From Candidatus Accumulibacter cognatus (lineage in GTDB: Bacteria; Pseudomonadota; Gammaproteobacteria; Burkholderiales; Rhodocyclaceae): a stretch of DNA of 64,000 nt. Where the stretch lies: assembly GCA_013414765.1 (NCBI GenBank), contig CP058708.1:4818748-4882747 (forward strand), written 5' to 3'. Of this stretch, positions 37,422 to 47,040 are shown piece by piece (position 1 is the stretch's first letter; each line of letters opens with the position of its first letter). A program made the translations under genes and the position numbers. The notes under the pieces were generated by a model, which was not told where the DNA came from, did no database searches, and was given only the letters and a program-made list of their open reading frames with translations.

Positions 37422-39836
37422 TCAATGCGTGATGACGGTGGATACATTCTCCGGAGTGGGCGCTGCAACCGGTGGGGTAGCCGGCTCCCCGGTCAACACG
37501 GGTTCGGGTTTGCGCTCCAGCGCATGCTCAAGGACCTGGTCGATCCACCTGACCGGAATGATCTCCAGCTTGTTCTTGATGTTGTCCGGAATCTCGGCCA
37601 GATCCCTGACATTCTCCTCCGGAATCAACACTCTGGCCAGGCCACCGCGCACGGCCGCCAGCAATTTCTCCTTGAGTCCGCCAATCGGCAGGACTTCGCC
37701 TCGCAGCGTAATCTCGCCCGTCATCGCGACATCGCAACAGACAGGAATGCCCGTGAGGACGGAAACCAGCGCCGTACAAATCCCGACACCCGCTGACGGG
37801 CCATCCTTCGGGATGGCCCCTTCCGGGAGGTGAATATGAATATCGCTCTTCTGATAGAAATCAAGATCAATGCCGAGCGACTGCGCGCGCTTGCGAACCA
37901 CCGACAGAGCCGCCTGAACCGACTCCTGCATGACCTCACCGAGTTTGCCGGTGGTGGTCGTCTTACCCTTGCCCGGCAGGACCACCGACTCAATGGTCAG
38001 CAGTTCGCCGCCCACTTCGGTCCAGGCCAGACCGGTCACCTGCCCCACCTGGTTCTCGCGCTCGGCAACTCCGTAGTTGAAACGACGAACACCCAGGAAT
38101 TTGTCGAGATTGCGCGCACTGACGGCAACCTTCCCCTGGTTTTTTCTGAGCAGCAGCGTCTTCACCACCTTGCGACAGATCTTGGAGATGTCGCGTTCAA
38201 GCGATCGCACACCCGCCTCTCGCGTGTAGTAGCGAACGATGTCTCGCAGGGCGCTTTCCGCCATCGTCAGTTCGGTGGTCTTCAGGCCATTGTTCTTCAT
38301 CTGCTTGGGGACCAGATAGCGCTGGGCAATATTGACCTTTTCGTCCTCCGTATAACCGGAAAGCCGGATCACTTCCATACGATCAAGCAAAGGCGCCGGG
38401 ATGTTCAGCGTATTGGCGGTCGCGACGAACATCACTTCCGACAGATCGTACTCGACTTCGACATAGTGATCGACGAAGGTCGAATTCTGCTCGGGATCAA
38501 GGACTTCGAGCAGCGCAGAACTCGGATCGCCCCGGAAGTCCTGGCCCATCTTGTCCACTTCATCAAGCAGGAAAAGCGGGTTCTTGACACCGATCTTGCT
38601 CATGTTCTGCAGAATCTTGCCCGGCATCGAACCGATATAGGTCCGGCGATGACCACGGATTTCAGCCTCATCGCGTACGCCGCCAAGGCTCATGCGGACG
38701 AACTTGCGACCGGTTGCTCGCGCGATCGACTGTCCAAGCGAAGTCTTGCCGACCCCAGGAGGACCCACCAAGCAGAGAATCGGCGCCTTGAGGCGTTCGA
38801 CCCGCTGTTGCACGGCCAGATACTCGATGATGCGTTCCTTGACCTTTTCCAGACCCCAGTGATCGGTGTCGAGGATCTTGCCGGCAGCGGCGAGATCCTT
38901 GCTGATGCGCGTCCGCTTGCGCCACGGCAGGCCGATCAGTGTCTCGATGAAATTACGTACCACCGTCGCTTCCGCCGACATCGGTGACATCAACCGGAGC
39001 TTCCTGAATTCCGCCAGCGCCTTGGCAAGTCCTTCCTTGCTCATTCCGGCGGTCTTGATCTTTTTGTCCAGTTCCTCCAGGTCGGCACCTTCTTCACCTT
39101 CACCGAGTTCCTTCTGGATCGCCTTCACTTGCTCGTTGAGGTAATACTCGCGCTGACTCTTCTCCATCTGGCGCTTGACGCGACCGCGAATGCGTTTCTC
39201 AACCTGCAGGATGTCGATCTCGGATTCGAGTTGTGCCAGCAGACGCTCGATGCGTGCGCGGATATCGAACATTTCGAGAACTTCCTGCTTCTGTTCGAGC
39301 TTCAGGGGCAAATGCGCGGCGATGGTATCGGCAAGTCGCCCGGCATCCTCGATGCCCGCGATCGAAGTCAGGATCTCCGGCGGAATCTTCTTGTTGAGCT
39401 TGACATACTGGTCGAATTGCCCGATCACAGCCCGGCGTAACGCCTCAACCTCATGATTGAGGCCCTCATCAGCGATCACCGGACGAGCACCCGCGAAAAA
39501 CATCTCCTCGCGCGAATCGATGGCCTCCAAACGAGCGCGCTGCGCCCCTTCGACCAGCACCTTCACGGTGCCGTCGGGCAGCTTCAACATTTGCAGAATA
39601 TTGGCCACGCAACCAACAACGTACAGATCATCGGCTTCCGGATCGTCCTTGACCGCCGACTTCTGGGCCACCAGGAGGATGCTCTTGCCGGCTTCCATGG
39701 CCACTTCAAGCGCTTTGATCGATTTCGGGCGCCCGACAAACAGTGGAATCACCATGTGCGGGAAAACCACTACATCGCGCAGAGGAAGCAGGGGTAATTC
39801 GACTGGCTCGGCTGACAGCTTGGGGGTTACAGACAT
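37422..39836 (-). CDS. lon: ATP-dependent protease Lon
   Basis: The 804-residue AAA+ serine protease starts at ATG 39834-39836 (a TTG one codon earlier is in frame). It has an N-terminal substrate-binding LAN domain (LPLLPLRDVVVFPHMVIPL), a coiled-coil region, Walker A GPPGVGKT, Walker B FLLDEVDKM, and a C-terminal S16 protease domain with the catalytic Ser681 (KDGPSAG) and Lys722 (GGLKEK). A Pro/Thr-rich tail of about 25 residues follows. It degrades misfolded and regulatory proteins. It closes the tig-clpP-clpX-lon cluster and has its own heat-shock promoter. Confidence 0.97.
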   Translation of the reverse strand: MSVTPKLSAEPVELPLLPLRDVVVFPHMVIPLFVGRPKSIKALEVAMEAGKSILLVAQKSAVKDDPEADDLYVVGCVANILQMLKLPDGTVKVLVEGAQRARLEAIDSREEMFFAGARPVIADEGLNHEVEALRRAVIGQFDQYVKLNKKIPPEILTSIAGIEDAGRLADTIAAHLPLKLEQKQEVLEMFDIRARIERLLAQLESEIDILQVEKRIRGRVKRQMEKSQREYYLNEQVKAIQKELGEGEEGADLEELDKKIKTAGMSKEGLAKALAEFRKLRLMSPMSAEATVVRNFIETLIGLPWRKRTRISKDLAAAGKILDTDHWGLEKVKERIIEYLAVQQRVERLKAPILCLVGPPGVGKTSLGQSIARATGRKFVRMSLGGVRDEAEIRGHRRTYIGSMPGKILQNMSKIGVKNPLFLLDEVDKMGQDFRGDPSSALLEVLDPEQNSTFVDHYVEVEYDLSEVMFVATANTLNIPAPLLDRMEVIRLSGYTEDEKVNIAQRYLVPKQMKNNGLKTTELTMAESALRDIVRYYTREAGVRSLERDISKICRKVVKTLLLRKNQGKVAVSARNLDKFLGVRRFNYGVAERENQVGQVTGLAWTEVGGELLTIESVVLPGKGKTTTTGKLGEVMQESVQAALSVVRKRAQSLGIDLDFYQKSDIHIHLPEGAIPKDGPSAGVGICTALVSVLTGIPVCCDVAMTGEITLRGEVLPIGGLKEKLLAAVRGGLARVLIPEENVRDLAEIPDNIKNKLEIIPVRWIDQVLEHALERKPEPVLTGEPATPPVAAPTPENVSTVITH

Positions 39837-39870
39837 CAATTGTGCCCTTTAGGTGAGAGTTCAAGCCCCA

Positions 39871-39898
39871 AAATGGTGGCAAGAACCTGTATTTCAAG
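39871..39898 (-). promoter_or_regulatory. Sigma-32 heat-shock promoter of lon
   Basis: On the minus strand: CTTGAA (39893-39898), 14 bases, CACCATTT (39871-39878). This matches the sigma-32 consensus with one mismatch, in the 85-base gap between clpX and lon, 34 bases before the lon start. Confidence 0.82.
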
Positions 39899-39921
39899 CC
39901 GCACAGGAGGCGGCCAGCACA

Positions 39922-41193
39922 TCAGTTGCCGCCAGAAACCTTCGGTTGATCAGCATAGATCAGGATGGGCCGTGCGTCGCCGAGGATCGCGTTCTCGTCG
40001 AGAACCACCTCTGAGACATTCTCCATTCCGGGAAGTTCGTACATGGTATCCAGCAATACAGACTCGAGAATCGACCGCAGGCCGCGCGCACCGGTCTTGC
40101 GTTCAAGGGCTTTCTTGGCAATGGCCTGCATCGCCGCAGGACGGACTTCGAGCGCCACCCCTTCCATGGCGAACAGCTTCTGGTATTGCTTCACCAGCGC
40201 ATTCTTGGGTTCGACCAGGATTTGCACCAGCGCTGCCGTGGACAATTCCTCGAGTGTAGCAAGCACCGGCAAGCGCCCGATCAGTTCCGGAATCAAGCCG
40301 AACTTGATCAGATCCTCGGGTTCGACGGTACGCAACACCTCACCGACCGCTTTCTTGTTATCCTTGCTCTTCACTTCGGCGCCAAAGCCCATACCGCCAC
40401 GCTCGGATCGATTGCGAATGACCTTTTCGAGACCGTCGAAGGCTCCGCCACAAATGAACAGGATGTTGGTGGTATCCACCTGCACGAAGTCCTGATTCGG
40501 GTGCTTCCGCCCCCCCTGTGGCGGGACAGAAGCTACCGTACCCTCGATCAGCTTGAGCAGCGCCTGTTGCACACCCTCGCCCGAAACGTCACGGGTGATC
40601 GAAGGATTATCGGACTTGCGCGAAATCTTGTCGATTTCGTCGATATAGACGATGCCGCGTTGCGCCTTCTCGGTATCGTAATCCGCCTTCTGGAGCAATT
40701 TCTGAATGATGTTCTCGACATCCTCGCCGACATAGCCGGCTTCGGTCAACGTCGTCGCATCAGCCATCACGAAAGGCACGTCGAGCATGCGCGCCAGCGT
40801 TTGCGCGAGCAGCGTCTTGCCCGATCCGGTGGGACCGATAAGCAGGATGTTGCTCTTGGCGAGTTCAATCTCGTCCCTGCTCTTGCCAAAGTGACGCAAC
40901 CTTTTGTAGTGGTTATAGACGGCCACCGACAGAATTCGTTTGGCCGGCTCCTGACCAATCACATATTGGTCGAGGAGTGCCGAGATTTCCCTGGGTGTTG
41001 GCAGATCGCTGTTTACGCCCTTGCCACCCGGCTCGCTGGCGATTTCATCCCGCACAATATCGTTGCAAAGCTCGATGCATTCGTCACAGATGAATACCGA
41101 TGGCCCGGCAATGAGTTTCTTCACCTCATGCTGGCTCTTGCCGCAGAACGAGCAATACAGGAGTTTTTCAGTGCCACTTTTCTTTTCCGTCAT
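39922..41193 (-). CDS. clpX: ClpX ATPase subunit of ClpXP
   Basis: The 423-residue AAA+ unfoldase has an N-terminal zinc-binding domain with C14, C17, C36 and C39, Walker A GPTGSGKT (120-127), Walker [11 protein letters not shown], the pore loop GYVGEDVEN and an IGF ClpP-docking loop equivalent ([12 protein letters not shown] lies just after the loop region). GAGGTAGGTCGAC gives a good ribosome-binding site. It delivers substrates to ClpP, encoded 49 bases upstream. Confidence 0.97.
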   Translation of the reverse strand: MTEKKSGTEKLLYCSFCGKSQHEVKKLIAGPSVFICDECIELCNDIVRDEIASEPGGKGVNSDLPTPREISALLDQYVIGQEPAKRILSVAVYNHYKRLRHFGKSRDEIELAKSNILLIGPTGSGKTLLAQTLARMLDVPFVMADATTLTEAGYVGEDVENIIQKLLQKADYDTEKAQRGIVYIDEIDKISRKSDNPSITRDVSGEGVQQALLKLIEGTVASVPPQGGRKHPNQDFVQVDTTNILFICGGAFDGLEKVIRNRSERGGMGFGAEVKSKDNKKAVGEVLRTVEPEDLIKFGLIPELIGRLPVLATLEELSTAALVQILVEPKNALVKQYQKLFAMEGVALEVRPAAMQAIAKKALERKTGARGLRSILESVLLDTMYELPGMENVSEVVLDENAILGDARPILIYADQPKVSGGN

Positions 41194-41242
41194 GTCGACC
41201 TACCTCACTTTCAAGCCTGATGTCGGTTGCCCGGATACGCGA

Positions 41243-41872
41243 TCAAATCGCCTCCCGATTGGTCAGCACCTTGTCGATCAGACCGTATTCTGCCGCTTCC
41301 TGCGCGGAAAGGAAATTGTCGCGATCGGTATCGCGTTCAATGCGCTCGATTGCCTGGCCCGTGTGATGAGCCATCAGGTCGTTGAGTTTGGCACGCAAGG
41401 AAAGAATTTCCTTGGCGTGAATCGCGATGTCCGACGCCTGTCCCTGAAAACCTCCCATTGGCTGGTGAATCATCACACGCGAATTGGGCAGGGCGAATCG
41501 CTTGCCATGGGCACCCGCTGCGAGCAGAAAAGCTCCCATTGAGCAGGCCTGCCCCATGCACAGGGTGGATACGTCAGGCTTGATGAACTGCATGGTGTCG
41601 TAAACGGAAAGGCCAGCCGACACTGCACCGCCGGGGGAATTGATATAGAAATGGATGTCCTTATCCGGATTCTCGGCTTCCAGAAAAAGAAGCTGCGCCA
41701 CCACCAGATTCGCGGTCACGTCGTTAACCGGGCCAACCAGAAAAATCACCCTCTCCTTCAGCAATCGCGAGTAGATGTCGTATGCCCGTTCGCCACGACC
41801 ACTCTGCTCGACCACCATCGGAACCAGGCCGAGCGCTTGCGGACTCCTGTGGTTTTCGTAGTCAATGCTCAT
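41243..41872 (-). CDS. clpP: ClpP protease proteolytic subunit
   Basis: The 209-residue serine protease starts at ATG 41870-41872 with AAAGGAAA upstream; an ATG 14 codons earlier lies within the intergenic spacer and is not favoured. Catalytic triad residues are visible: S111 (GQACSMGAF), H136 (MIHQPMGG) and D185. The [27 protein letters not shown] start is canonical. Part of tig-clpP-clpX-lon. Confidence 0.97.
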   Translation of the reverse strand: MSIDYENHRSPQALGLVPMVVEQSGRGERAYDIYSRLLKERVIFLVGPVNDVTANLVVAQLLFLEAENPDKDIHFYINSPGGAVSAGLSVYDTMQFIKPDVSTLCMGQACSMGAFLLAAGAHGKRFALPNSRVMIHQPMGGFQGQASDIAIHAKEILSLRAKLNDLMAHHTGQAIERIERDTDRDNFLSAQEAAEYGLIDKVLTNREAI

Positions 41873-41918
41873 TTCGTTTCCTTTACTCGGAGAATCGTGC
41901 CTATTCAAGATCACCGGA

Positions 41919-43253
41919 TCAGGACTGCTGCCCCATCAAATCAGCAAAAGCAATCGGCTTGTCGACTACCGTCACCCTCGACAACACCCAGTCAACCACG
42001 TTGTCCTCGATCGCCGCAGCGTTGAACTCGGCGAGGCGTTCCGGCTGTGCATAGTGCCAACGGACCACCTCTTCAGGATGTTCATAACTTTGCGCCACTT
42101 CCTCAACCATCCTTTTCACCTGCTGCGGCTTCGCCTCCAATCCGCACTGTTTGACGATCTCGGAAAGAATCAGTCCAAGACCAACCCGTCGTCTTGCCTG
42201 ATCGGCGAACCACTCGGACTGCATCGGCAGCTCTTTGACCTTCAAGCCACGCCGCTCCATATCCTGGCGAGTCGTCTGCATCAAGTGTTCGCACTCTCGG
42301 TGAATCAGCCCCTCGGGCACATCGACGGGGTTGGCCTGCAGTAGCGCATCCATCACGTGGTTGCGAATTCTTGCCTGCAGACGGTTTCTTACCTCGCGTT
42401 TGAGATTGTCCTCGACCTCGGCACGCATCTTGGCAAGATCGCCATCTTCAACACCAAGGGTCTTGGCGAAGTCGGCATTCACTTCCGGTAGTACCGCTTC
42501 GCCCACTTCCTTGACGGAGATGTCGAAGGTCACCGACTGACCCGCCAGTTCCTTCGAGAAATATTCGGCGGGAAAGGTCATGTCGAAAGACTTGGCTTCG
42601 CCTGGGCGCATACCGATGACCGCGCTTTCGAAGTCAGACAGCATCTTACCTTCGCCAAGCACAAAGTGGTAGTCCTTGCCCTGACCACCTGCAAACGGCT
42701 CGCCATCCCGCTTCCCGAGGAAGTCGATACTCACCTGGTCATCCTTTGCGGCGGCACGATCGACCGGCTCGTAACGAACGCGCTGCTTGCGCAGGATTTC
42801 GATCGTCCTGTCGATTTCGACCGGACCTACGGCAAGTACCGGGCGTTCGATTTCCACGCCATTCAGATCATGCAGTACAACCTCCGGATAGACCTCGAAG
42901 GTCGCCGAAAACTCGAGATGCGTTGGGCTGTCGCTGTTTTTCACCTCGATTTTTGGAACGCCCGCAACGCGCAGATTCTGCGCAGTGACGGCAGTTCTGA
43001 ACAGTTGCGCCAGCGCCTCGCTCAAGGCTTCTTGACGCGCCTGTTGGCCATACTGCAGGCGGGCGATGTTTGCCGGCACCTTGCCTGGCCGGAAACCCGG
43101 CATCTTCATGTTCTTGCTGAGGCGCTTGAGACGCTGGTCAACCTCCTTTTCGAAGTCAGCAATGCTGAGCGACAGGTCAAGGCGGCGCTCGAGAGCGCTC
43201 ACAGTCGGTGTGCCTGAGGCTGATGCGTCAGAAATAACAGCATTCGTTTCCAT
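41919..43253 (-). CDS. tig: Trigger factor
   Basis: The 444-residue ribosome-associated chaperone and prolyl isomerase starts at ATG 43251-43253 with AAGGA upstream; the frame is open further upstream but family similarity starts here. The ribosome-binding signature is GFRPGKVP, the FKBP-like domain spans about 155-245 ([19 protein letters not shown]), and the rest is the helical C-terminal chaperone domain. First gene of the cluster with clpP, clpX and lon. Confidence 0.96.
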   Translation of the reverse strand: METNAVISDASASGTPTVSALERRLDLSLSIADFEKEVDQRLKRLSKNMKMPGFRPGKVPANIARLQYGQQARQEALSEALAQLFRTAVTAQNLRVAGVPKIEVKNSDSPTHLEFSATFEVYPEVVLHDLNGVEIERPVLAVGPVEIDRTIEILRKQRVRYEPVDRAAAKDDQVSIDFLGKRDGEPFAGGQGKDYHFVLGEGKMLSDFESAVIGMRPGEAKSFDMTFPAEYFSKELAGQSVTFDISVKEVGEAVLPEVNADFAKTLGVEDGDLAKMRAEVEDNLKREVRNRLQARIRNHVMDALLQANPVDVPEGLIHRECEHLMQTTRQDMERRGLKVKELPMQSEWFADQARRRVGLGLILSEIVKQCGLEAKPQQVKRMVEEVAQSYEHPEEVVRWHYAQPERLAEFNAAAIEDNVVDWVLSRVTVVDKPIAFADLMGQQS

Positions 43254-43323
43254 TAAGAATCCTTGTTCGCTTCTGCGTCCATGTCCGCGCGCCAATGGCG
43301 TCTCCGCGCACGTAAAGCGGATG

Positions 43324-43352
43324 ATTCTACAGCAATATCGGACGACTCGAAA
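43324..43352 (-). promoter_or_regulatory. Probable promoter of tig
   Basis: Minus strand: TTTCGA (43347-43352), 17 bases, TAGAAT (43324-43329), preceded by TG (TGTAGAAT). The -10 is good and the -35 weak. It lies 70 bases before the tig start. Confidence 0.45.
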
Positions 43353-43652
43353 CACTGCCGTGCAACCAGCCCCCCCGGGATACCTGTTGCGCACATCCAA
43401 CCTGCCATGGTCCGCAATACGAGTTCTGCGCGGGTGTATGAGGTCGGCTTGTGTAGCCAACTTGGCAACTCGTCTTTGGCCACATGCACACACTCCGACA
43501 GCAAGGCCGCGTGCGCTGCAGAAACCTCTGAAATATCGTATCGTGAGAGCCGCTTGCCGCTGCTCCGCTGGTCCGCAGCTCCTGCCAAGCGCGTGTAAGG
43601 TAAGCCAGCGTCACCCCGACCAATGCCGACAAACCACCGGAGAATGAAAGTC
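43353..43652. other. Intergenic region between tig and arsS-like gene
   Basis: This 300-base divergent region has no feature beyond the tig promoter at its left side. Short open frames on both strands (for example plus strand 43263-43598) lack ribosome-binding sites and protein-like composition. Confidence 0.4.
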
Positions 43653-44651
43653 ATGCACGCCACCCTGCCCCTTCTCGCGACCACCACTTTCCCGGCCTTG
43701 ACCCGGCGCTCGGTGGAAACGGTCCAGGTCAATCTCGGCTATCGTTGCAATCAGAGCTGTCTACATTGTCATGTCAATGCCGGTCCACAGCGCAAGGAAG
43801 AAATGACCGCAGAAACGATCGATGCGCTGCTCGCCTTCATCAGCGCCAGCCCCGAAGTCGGGACGCTGGACCTGACGGGCGGTGCACCCGAGCTAAACCC
43901 TCATTTCCGCCGCCTGGTCATCTCCGGCCGCGAACGCGGCCTGCGAGTGATCGACCGCTGCAACCTGACGATCCTGGAGGAAGCCGATCATGCGGATCTG
44001 GCCGACTTCTTGGCCAGGCACCGTGTCGAGGTGATCGCTTCACTGCCCTGCTATCTTGAGGAGAACGTCGATCGACAGCGCGGCAAGGGCACCTTCGAAG
44101 CGAGCATCAAGGGCTTGCAACGCCTCAATGCGCTGGGTTATGGCATGCCGGACAGCGGCCTGATCCTGAATCTGGTCTTCAACCCGCAAGGCCCCACGCT
44201 ACCGCCGCCGCAAGGACCGCTAGCCGTCGCCTATCGTGCGCATCTCGGACACGGATTCGGCATCGTTTTCAACCAGTTGTTCACGCTGACCAACATGCCG
44301 ATCCAGCGCTTCGGATCGATGCTGGTCTCGAAGGGCCAGTTCAACAGTTACATGCAACTATTACGCAGCGCGCACCGGGACGAGAACATCGAGCAGGTCA
44401 TGTGTCACAATCTGCTTTCAATCGACTGGCAGGGCTACCTTTACGACTGCGATTTCAACCAGCAGCTGGGTTTGCCAATTACCGGAAGCGGTCACCGGCG
44501 CCTGCACATCACCGATGTGCAGGCGGCCTCGCTCGACGGATATCCGATCCAGGTGGCCAACCACTGTTATGGCTGCACGGCAGGCCAAGGATCAAGTTGC
44601 GGCGGCGCACTGGGTGGCGAGATGGCCGCTGCACCGACCTGCGGCGCCTGA
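43653..44651 (+). CDS. arsS: ArsS-like radical SAM/Cys-rich protein
   Basis: The 332-residue protein starts at ATG 43653, about 8 bases after GGAGAA; ATG codons at 43623 and 43644 are alternatives. The radical SAM motif CNQSCLHC gives C32, C36 and C39 and is followed by DLTGGAPELNPHFRRLV. The C-terminal part is Cys-rich (CHNLLSIDWQGYLYDCDFNQQ, NHCYGCTAGQGSSCGG), as in the ArsS family named for arsenosugar biosynthesis. No arsenic genes are adjacent, so its substrate here is uncertain. A haloacid dehalogenase gene follows 61 bases downstream. Confidence 0.8.
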   Translation: MHATLPLLATTTFPALTRRSVETVQVNLGYRCNQSCLHCHVNAGPQRKEEMTAETIDALLAFISASPEVGTLDLTGGAPELNPHFRRLVISGRERGLRVIDRCNLTILEEADHADLADFLARHRVEVIASLPCYLEENVDRQRGKGTFEASIKGLQRLNALGYGMPDSGLILNLVFNPQGPTLPPPQGPLAVAYRAHLGHGFGIVFNQLFTLTNMPIQRFGSMLVSKGQFNSYMQLLRSAHRDENIEQVMCHNLLSIDWQGYLYDCDFNQQLGLPITGSGHRRLHITDVQAASLDGYPIQVANHCYGCTAGQGSSCGGALGGEMAAAPTCGA

Positions 44652-44712
44652 TTGTAGCCGTACCCGCCAGCCAGGCAAGCACTCTATCGACATCACGGAG
44701 GAGATCAAAACC

Positions 44713-45444
44713 ATGAGCACCCAGCACCTCGACGGTATCAAGGCGTGTGTATTCGACGCCTACGGCACGCTCTTCGACTTCAACAGTGCAGCGCTCGCGG
44801 CCAGCGACGAGATCGGCGAGAACTGGCAGCGCCTTTCCGAACTGTGGCGCCAGAAGCAATTGCAATACACCTGGCTGCGCGGACTCGCCAGCCGACATGC
44901 AGACTTCTGGCAAGTCACCGGCGAGGCGCTCGATTTTGCCCTGAACACCCTCGGTATCGACCGGCCCGGCCTGCGCGAACGACTGATGGACCTTTATCTT
45001 CATCTCGGATGCTACCCCGAGGTTCCCGAAACGCTGCACCGGCTACAGGCAGAGGGAATGCGGCTGGCGATCCTCTCGAACGGCACGCCGGCGATGCTCG
45101 CGGCGGTGGTCCACCACAGCGGCCTCGAGAATGTCTTCGATGCCGTGCTGTCGGTCGAGGAAGTGGGCGTCTTCAAGCCACACCCGGCAGTCTACGCGCT
45201 AGCCTGCGAACGCCTGCAACTCGCCCCGACGGCGATCTGTTTCCTGTCGTCGAATGCCTGGGATGCCTATTCGGCCAAGGCTAGTGGCCTGCGAGTCCTG
45301 TGGTGCAACCGCTTCGGACAGGTGCGAGAACGGATTCCCGAGACACCCGATGGCGAGATCAAGGATCTCTCTGCCCTACCCGACGCTGTTTCCTCTCCCG
45401 TTTGCGGGCGAGAGGCGATGGGTGAATCACCGACGCGACTCTGA
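44713..45444 (+). CDS. Haloacid dehalogenase, type II
   Basis: The 243-residue HAD-superfamily hydrolase starts at ATG 44713 with GGAGGAG about 8-9 bases upstream. The nucleophile D15 lies in VFDAYGTLFD, followed by the type II cap, motif II LSNGTP, motif III lysine in VFKPHPAVY, and FLSSNAWDAYSAKASGL, the (S)-2-haloacid dehalogenase signature. The last 17 or so residues are encoded by a copy of the dispersed two-hairpin repeat and are probably not part of the ancestral protein. It follows the ArsS-like gene and may be cotranscribed. Confidence 0.87.
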   Translation: MSTQHLDGIKACVFDAYGTLFDFNSAALAASDEIGENWQRLSELWRQKQLQYTWLRGLASRHADFWQVTGEALDFALNTLGIDRPGLRERLMDLYLHLGCYPEVPETLHRLQAEGMRLAILSNGTPAMLAAVVHHSGLENVFDAVLSVEEVGVFKPHPAVYALACERLQLAPTAICFLSSNAWDAYSAKASGLRVLWCNRFGQVRERIPETPDGEIKDLSALPDAVSSPVCGREAMGESPTRL

Positions 45445-45456
45445 CATTATCGCAAC
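45390..45456 (+). repeat. Dispersed repeat, copy 4 (3' half only)
   Basis: Hairpin 2 is present (CCTCTCCCG at 45392-45400, closing arm ending GAGAGG at 45410-45415), as is the tail GACGCGACTCTGACATTA. This tail matches copy 1 at about 15 of 18 positions. It runs through the end of the dehalogenase coding region. Confidence 0.65.
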
Positions 45457-45459
45457 GCC

Positions 45460-45687
45460 TCATTCACGCGATCGCAGCGAACGACTGGCTTTCCCCGGCG
45501 TTGTCAGTGACAGCAACAGCAGGAAACAGCCAACGACGGTCGCGGCCATGCCGCCCTGCAGGACGGTCGCGAGTTGAAACGTTCCCAGGTAGTAATTGCC
45601 CGCCAGACGCAGTACTGCGGCGGTGATGCACAACAGCAGGCCACCGATGCCGGCGACACGTCCCGACAGGAGCAGAAAGGCATCCAT
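45460..45687 (-). CDS. Small inner-membrane protein, unknown
   Basis: The 75-residue protein has two hydrophobic helices (about 3-27 and 40-61) and a basic C-terminal tail (KASRSLRSRE). GAGGTGAGG lies directly before the ATG. It is convergent with the dehalogenase and divergent from the lrgA-like gene. No family recognised. Confidence 0.6.
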   Translation of the reverse strand: MDAFLLLSGRVAGIGGLLLCITAAVLRLAGNYYLGTFQLATVLQGGMAATVVGCFLLLLSLTTPGKASRSLRSRE

Positions 45688-45932
45688 TCCTCACCTCATT
45701 GCATAACGACAAAATATGATTCCAGCCATTTCCCGAGCAGCGTACGACATCAGGCCCACACCGCTCAGGCAAAGCAACGGATAGCCAGCAGTTTAGGCCA
45801 AATTGCCGAGTCCGGACAGGCAAGTGTGGCTGCGTCCGGTCGTCTTGACGCACCCCCTGCAATAAAGACCTCCCGCTCGGATCGGGTCTAATACCGAATA
45901 GACTCTTCGGACCACCATTCAAGGAGGACGCC
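45688..45932. other. Divergent control region of lrgAB-like genes
   Basis: These 245 bases lie between a small membrane protein (minus) and lrgA (plus). An inverted pair around GATCGGGTC and TCTAATACC near the right side could include a promoter, but no clear -35/-10 pair stands out. Confidence 0.3.
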
Positions 45933-46292
45933 ATGCTCGCCGCCCTGACCCAATTGCTGCTTTTTCAGCTCGTCGGCGAAGTCATCGCCCGAGGCATCAA
46001 CCTGCCACTTCCCGGTCCGGTACTCGGAATGCTTTTGCTCTTCCTCGCGCTCATGCTGCGCGGCGGCCCTGGCCAGGAACTGCAGTCGACCGGCCAGAAC
46101 CTGCTGCAACATCTCTCACTGCTCTTTGTGCCGGCTGGCACCGGCATCATGGTGCATTTGCACCGTGTTTCCGATGAGTGGCTGCCCCTGCTGCTATCCC
46201 TGCTGATCAGCACCGCTGCCACCCTTGTCGTCACAGCGCTGGTGATGCGCCTTTGTCAGCGCCGGGCGCCATCCACCGAAGAAACCCCATGA
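45933..46292 (+). CDS. CidA/LrgA-family membrane protein
   Basis: The 119-residue holin-like protein has four hydrophobic segments and the family start LLLFQLVGEVIARGINLPLPGPVLGMLLLFLAL. AGGAGG precedes the ATG. LrgA/CidA proteins influence autolysis or export of small molecules; plant and bacterial relatives transport glycolate. The stop overlaps the lrgB-like start (ATGA). Confidence 0.87.
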   Translation: MLAALTQLLLFQLVGEVIARGINLPLPGPVLGMLLLFLALMLRGGPGQELQSTGQNLLQHLSLLFVPAGTGIMVHLHRVSDEWLPLLLSLLISTAATLVVTALVMRLCQRRAPSTEETP

Positions 46293-47014
46293 ACCCGCAA
46301 TTCAGCGAAATCTGGGTCTACCTGTCGGCCTCGCCCCTGCTCGGCCTGAGCATGACCCTGCTGGCCTACCAGGGTGCGTTCTGGCTATACCAGCGCTCAG
46401 GCCAGAACCCTCTGGCCAACCCGGTACTGATCGCGGTATCGCTGCTGGTGCTGTTCTTGACCTTGACCGCGACACGCTATGAAACCTACTTCGCTGGCGC
46501 CCAGTTCGTCCATTTCCTGCTCGGACCGGCCACAGTGGCGCTCGCCATTCCTCTCTACACCCAGTTCAAACGGATCAGGACGATGCTGCTACCCGTGATT
46601 GCCGGTCTGCTGGCAGGCAGCCTGACGGCCGTGCTATCGGCCGTACTGATCGGCCGCTGGTTTGGCGCTAGCCTGCCGACGCAGCTGTCACTGGCGCCGA
46701 AATCGGTGACCACGCCCATTGCCATGGCCATCGCTGAACGGATCGGCGGCATTCCCTCGCTGACGGCCGTACTGGTGATCATCACCGGCGTGCTGGGCGC
46801 GGTTGGCGCCCGCACCATTTTCGATGCCATGAAGGTCCGCGACCCGGCCATCCGCGGCTTTGCCATCGGCGTGGCTTCGCACGGGATCGGCACGGCAAGA
46901 GCCTTTCAGGTCAATGAGCAGAGCGGCGCCTTTGCGGCACTCGCCATGGGCCTCAATGGCGGACTGACCGCCCTGCTGGTGCCCCTGATGGCCAGCTGGA
47001 TCGGCAGGGGCTGA
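46289..47014 (+). CDS. LrgB/CidB-family membrane protein
   Basis: The 241-residue protein has about six to seven hydrophobic helices. The family block LSLAPKSVTTPIAMAIAERIGGIPSLTAVLVIITGVLGA and the GVASHGIGTARAFQ motif are diagnostic. It partners the LrgA-like protein encoded immediately upstream. It converges on comEC, with 26 bases between stops. Confidence 0.9.
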   Translation: MNPQFSEIWVYLSASPLLGLSMTLLAYQGAFWLYQRSGQNPLANPVLIAVSLLVLFLTLTATRYETYFAGAQFVHFLLGPATVALAIPLYTQFKRIRTMLLPVIAGLLAGSLTAVLSAVLIGRWFGASLPTQLSLAPKSVTTPIAMAIAERIGGIPSLTAVLVIITGVLGAVGARTIFDAMKVRDPAIRGFAIGVASHGIGTARAFQVNEQSGAFAALAMGLNGGLTALLVPLMASWIGRG

Positions 47015-47040
47015 CGGCGATGAATCGCATACCGGCTCTT

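Noticed and set aside
43253-43732. Overlapping open frames on both strands between tig and arsS
   Set aside because: They cover the tig promoter and leader, lack ribosome-binding sites, and translate to non-protein-like sequence.
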